Positions 63,834 to 64,000 of a stretch of DNA of 64,000 bases are shown in pieces. The DNA is from Peribacillus simplex (lineage in GTDB: Bacteria; Bacillota; Bacilli; Bacillales; DSM-1321). The first letter of the stretch is position 1. Every line of letters begins with the position of its first letter. The DNA is taken from the NCBI RefSeq assembly GCF_900156045.1, contig NZ_FTMX01000004.1, positions 496,001 to 560,000 of the forward strand. Reading direction: 5' to 3'. Made by a program: the position numbers and the translations under genes. The notes below the pieces were generated by a model. That model was given only the letters and a program-made list of their open reading frames with translations, was not told the origin of the DNA and ran no database searches.

Positions 63834-64000
63834 GCTAACAATTGTATTGTCGAAATAAAAAAAACATGCTAGAATAAGAATATTCCGAAATATGAAACCT
63901 TAATTCCGAATTTCGGATTTAATGAAATTTAATGAAAGTGAAATATTTTTATCTACATATTTTTAGGTTTTATTGTTCGAAATTTCTGTAAATAGGAGGA
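63834..64000 (+). promoter_or_regulatory. Upstream region of a gene starting beyond the window
   Basis: Contains the palindromes GTTAGCTAAC and TCCGAA-T-TTCGGA with a nearby repeat of ATTCCGAAAT, and ends in TAGGAGGA, a ribosome binding site at the very last bases. A gene should begin within about ten bases after the window. The TTCCGAAAT pieces resemble a half of the hairpin after the activator at 35714, but this may be chance. Confidence 0.45.

Noticed and set aside
1..64000. CRISPR array, prophage, tRNA or rRNA genes
   Set aside because: No regularly spaced repeats, no phage structural genes and no tRNA-like cloverleaf or rRNA segments were recognised by eye.

Overview
The window reads as chromosomal DNA of a low-GC, spore-forming Bacillaceae bacterium, probably close to Peribacillus/Bacillus. 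This is inferred from AGGAGG-type ribosome binding sites, TTG/GTG starts, TTGACA-N17-TATAAT promoters, a phoD-tatA-tatC operon, a Spo0E-type phosphatase, CcpA-like cre sites and a GC-rich repeat of a type I associate with Bacillus. No rRNA, tRNA, CRISPR array, prophage or intact insertion sequence was seen. Most of the window is accessory catabolic DNA: small transporter + enzyme + regulator modules, each with visible promoter or operator signals.

Layout. 1-5,000: the end of a patatin-like phospholipase, a decayed subtilisin-type protease, an MFS transporter with a 2-hydroxyacid dehydrogenase, and a short Spo0E-like gene. 5,000-8,000: phoD with its dedicated tatA and tatC. 8,500-19,000: a YitT-family protein, then a two-carbon sulfonate/phosphonate block: GabP-like permease, lipoprotein, phosphonoacetaldehyde hydrolase (phnX), sulfoacetaldehyde acetyltransferase (xsc), taurine-pyruvate-type aminotransferase (tpa), PIG-L deacetylase, YeiH-type exporter and a GntR/UTRA regulator. 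Three copies of one operator motif tie this block together. 19,500-24,330: a sigma-54 activator, three identical upstream palindromes, a -24/-12 promoter, and a CitMHS transporter with split AtuA-type proteins. 24,500-33,040: assorted genes (YfhD-like, PAP2-related, erythromycin-esterase-like, GNAT, MarR) and a MarR + heterodimeric ABC exporter operon. 33,500-42,400: an orphan branched-chain 2-oxoacid dehydrogenase E1 pair, then a second sigma-54 activator with a -24/-12 promoter driving acyl-CoA ligase, enoyl-CoA hydratase, GntP-type transporter and MaoC genes. 42,600-51,300: an IS630-like relic, EamA exporter, a quinone-stress pair (MhqO-like dioxygenase, nitroreductase), two TetR regulators, an FAD oxidase with a half-size MFS protein, and an MFS transporter with a cre site. 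51,400-64,000: an AraC regulator bracketed by two 221-bp repeats, then hutU-hutI, a possible hutG relic, two MFS transporters, a histidine ammonia-lyase homologue and a SolA-type oxidase.

Most notable: the HutH homologue (60,764-62,323) lacks the Ala-Ser-Gly triad that forms the MIO cofactor, while keeping the rest of the fold. MIO-free members of this family eliminate trimethylamine from histidine betaines. Beside hutU, hutI, two transporters and an N-methyl amino acid oxidase, this suggests a catabolic locus for hercynine, ergothioneine or other N-methylated histidines rather than plain histidine. Second is the joint phnX + xsc + tpa block, a single regulon that could handle both taurine and 2-aminoethylphosphonate.
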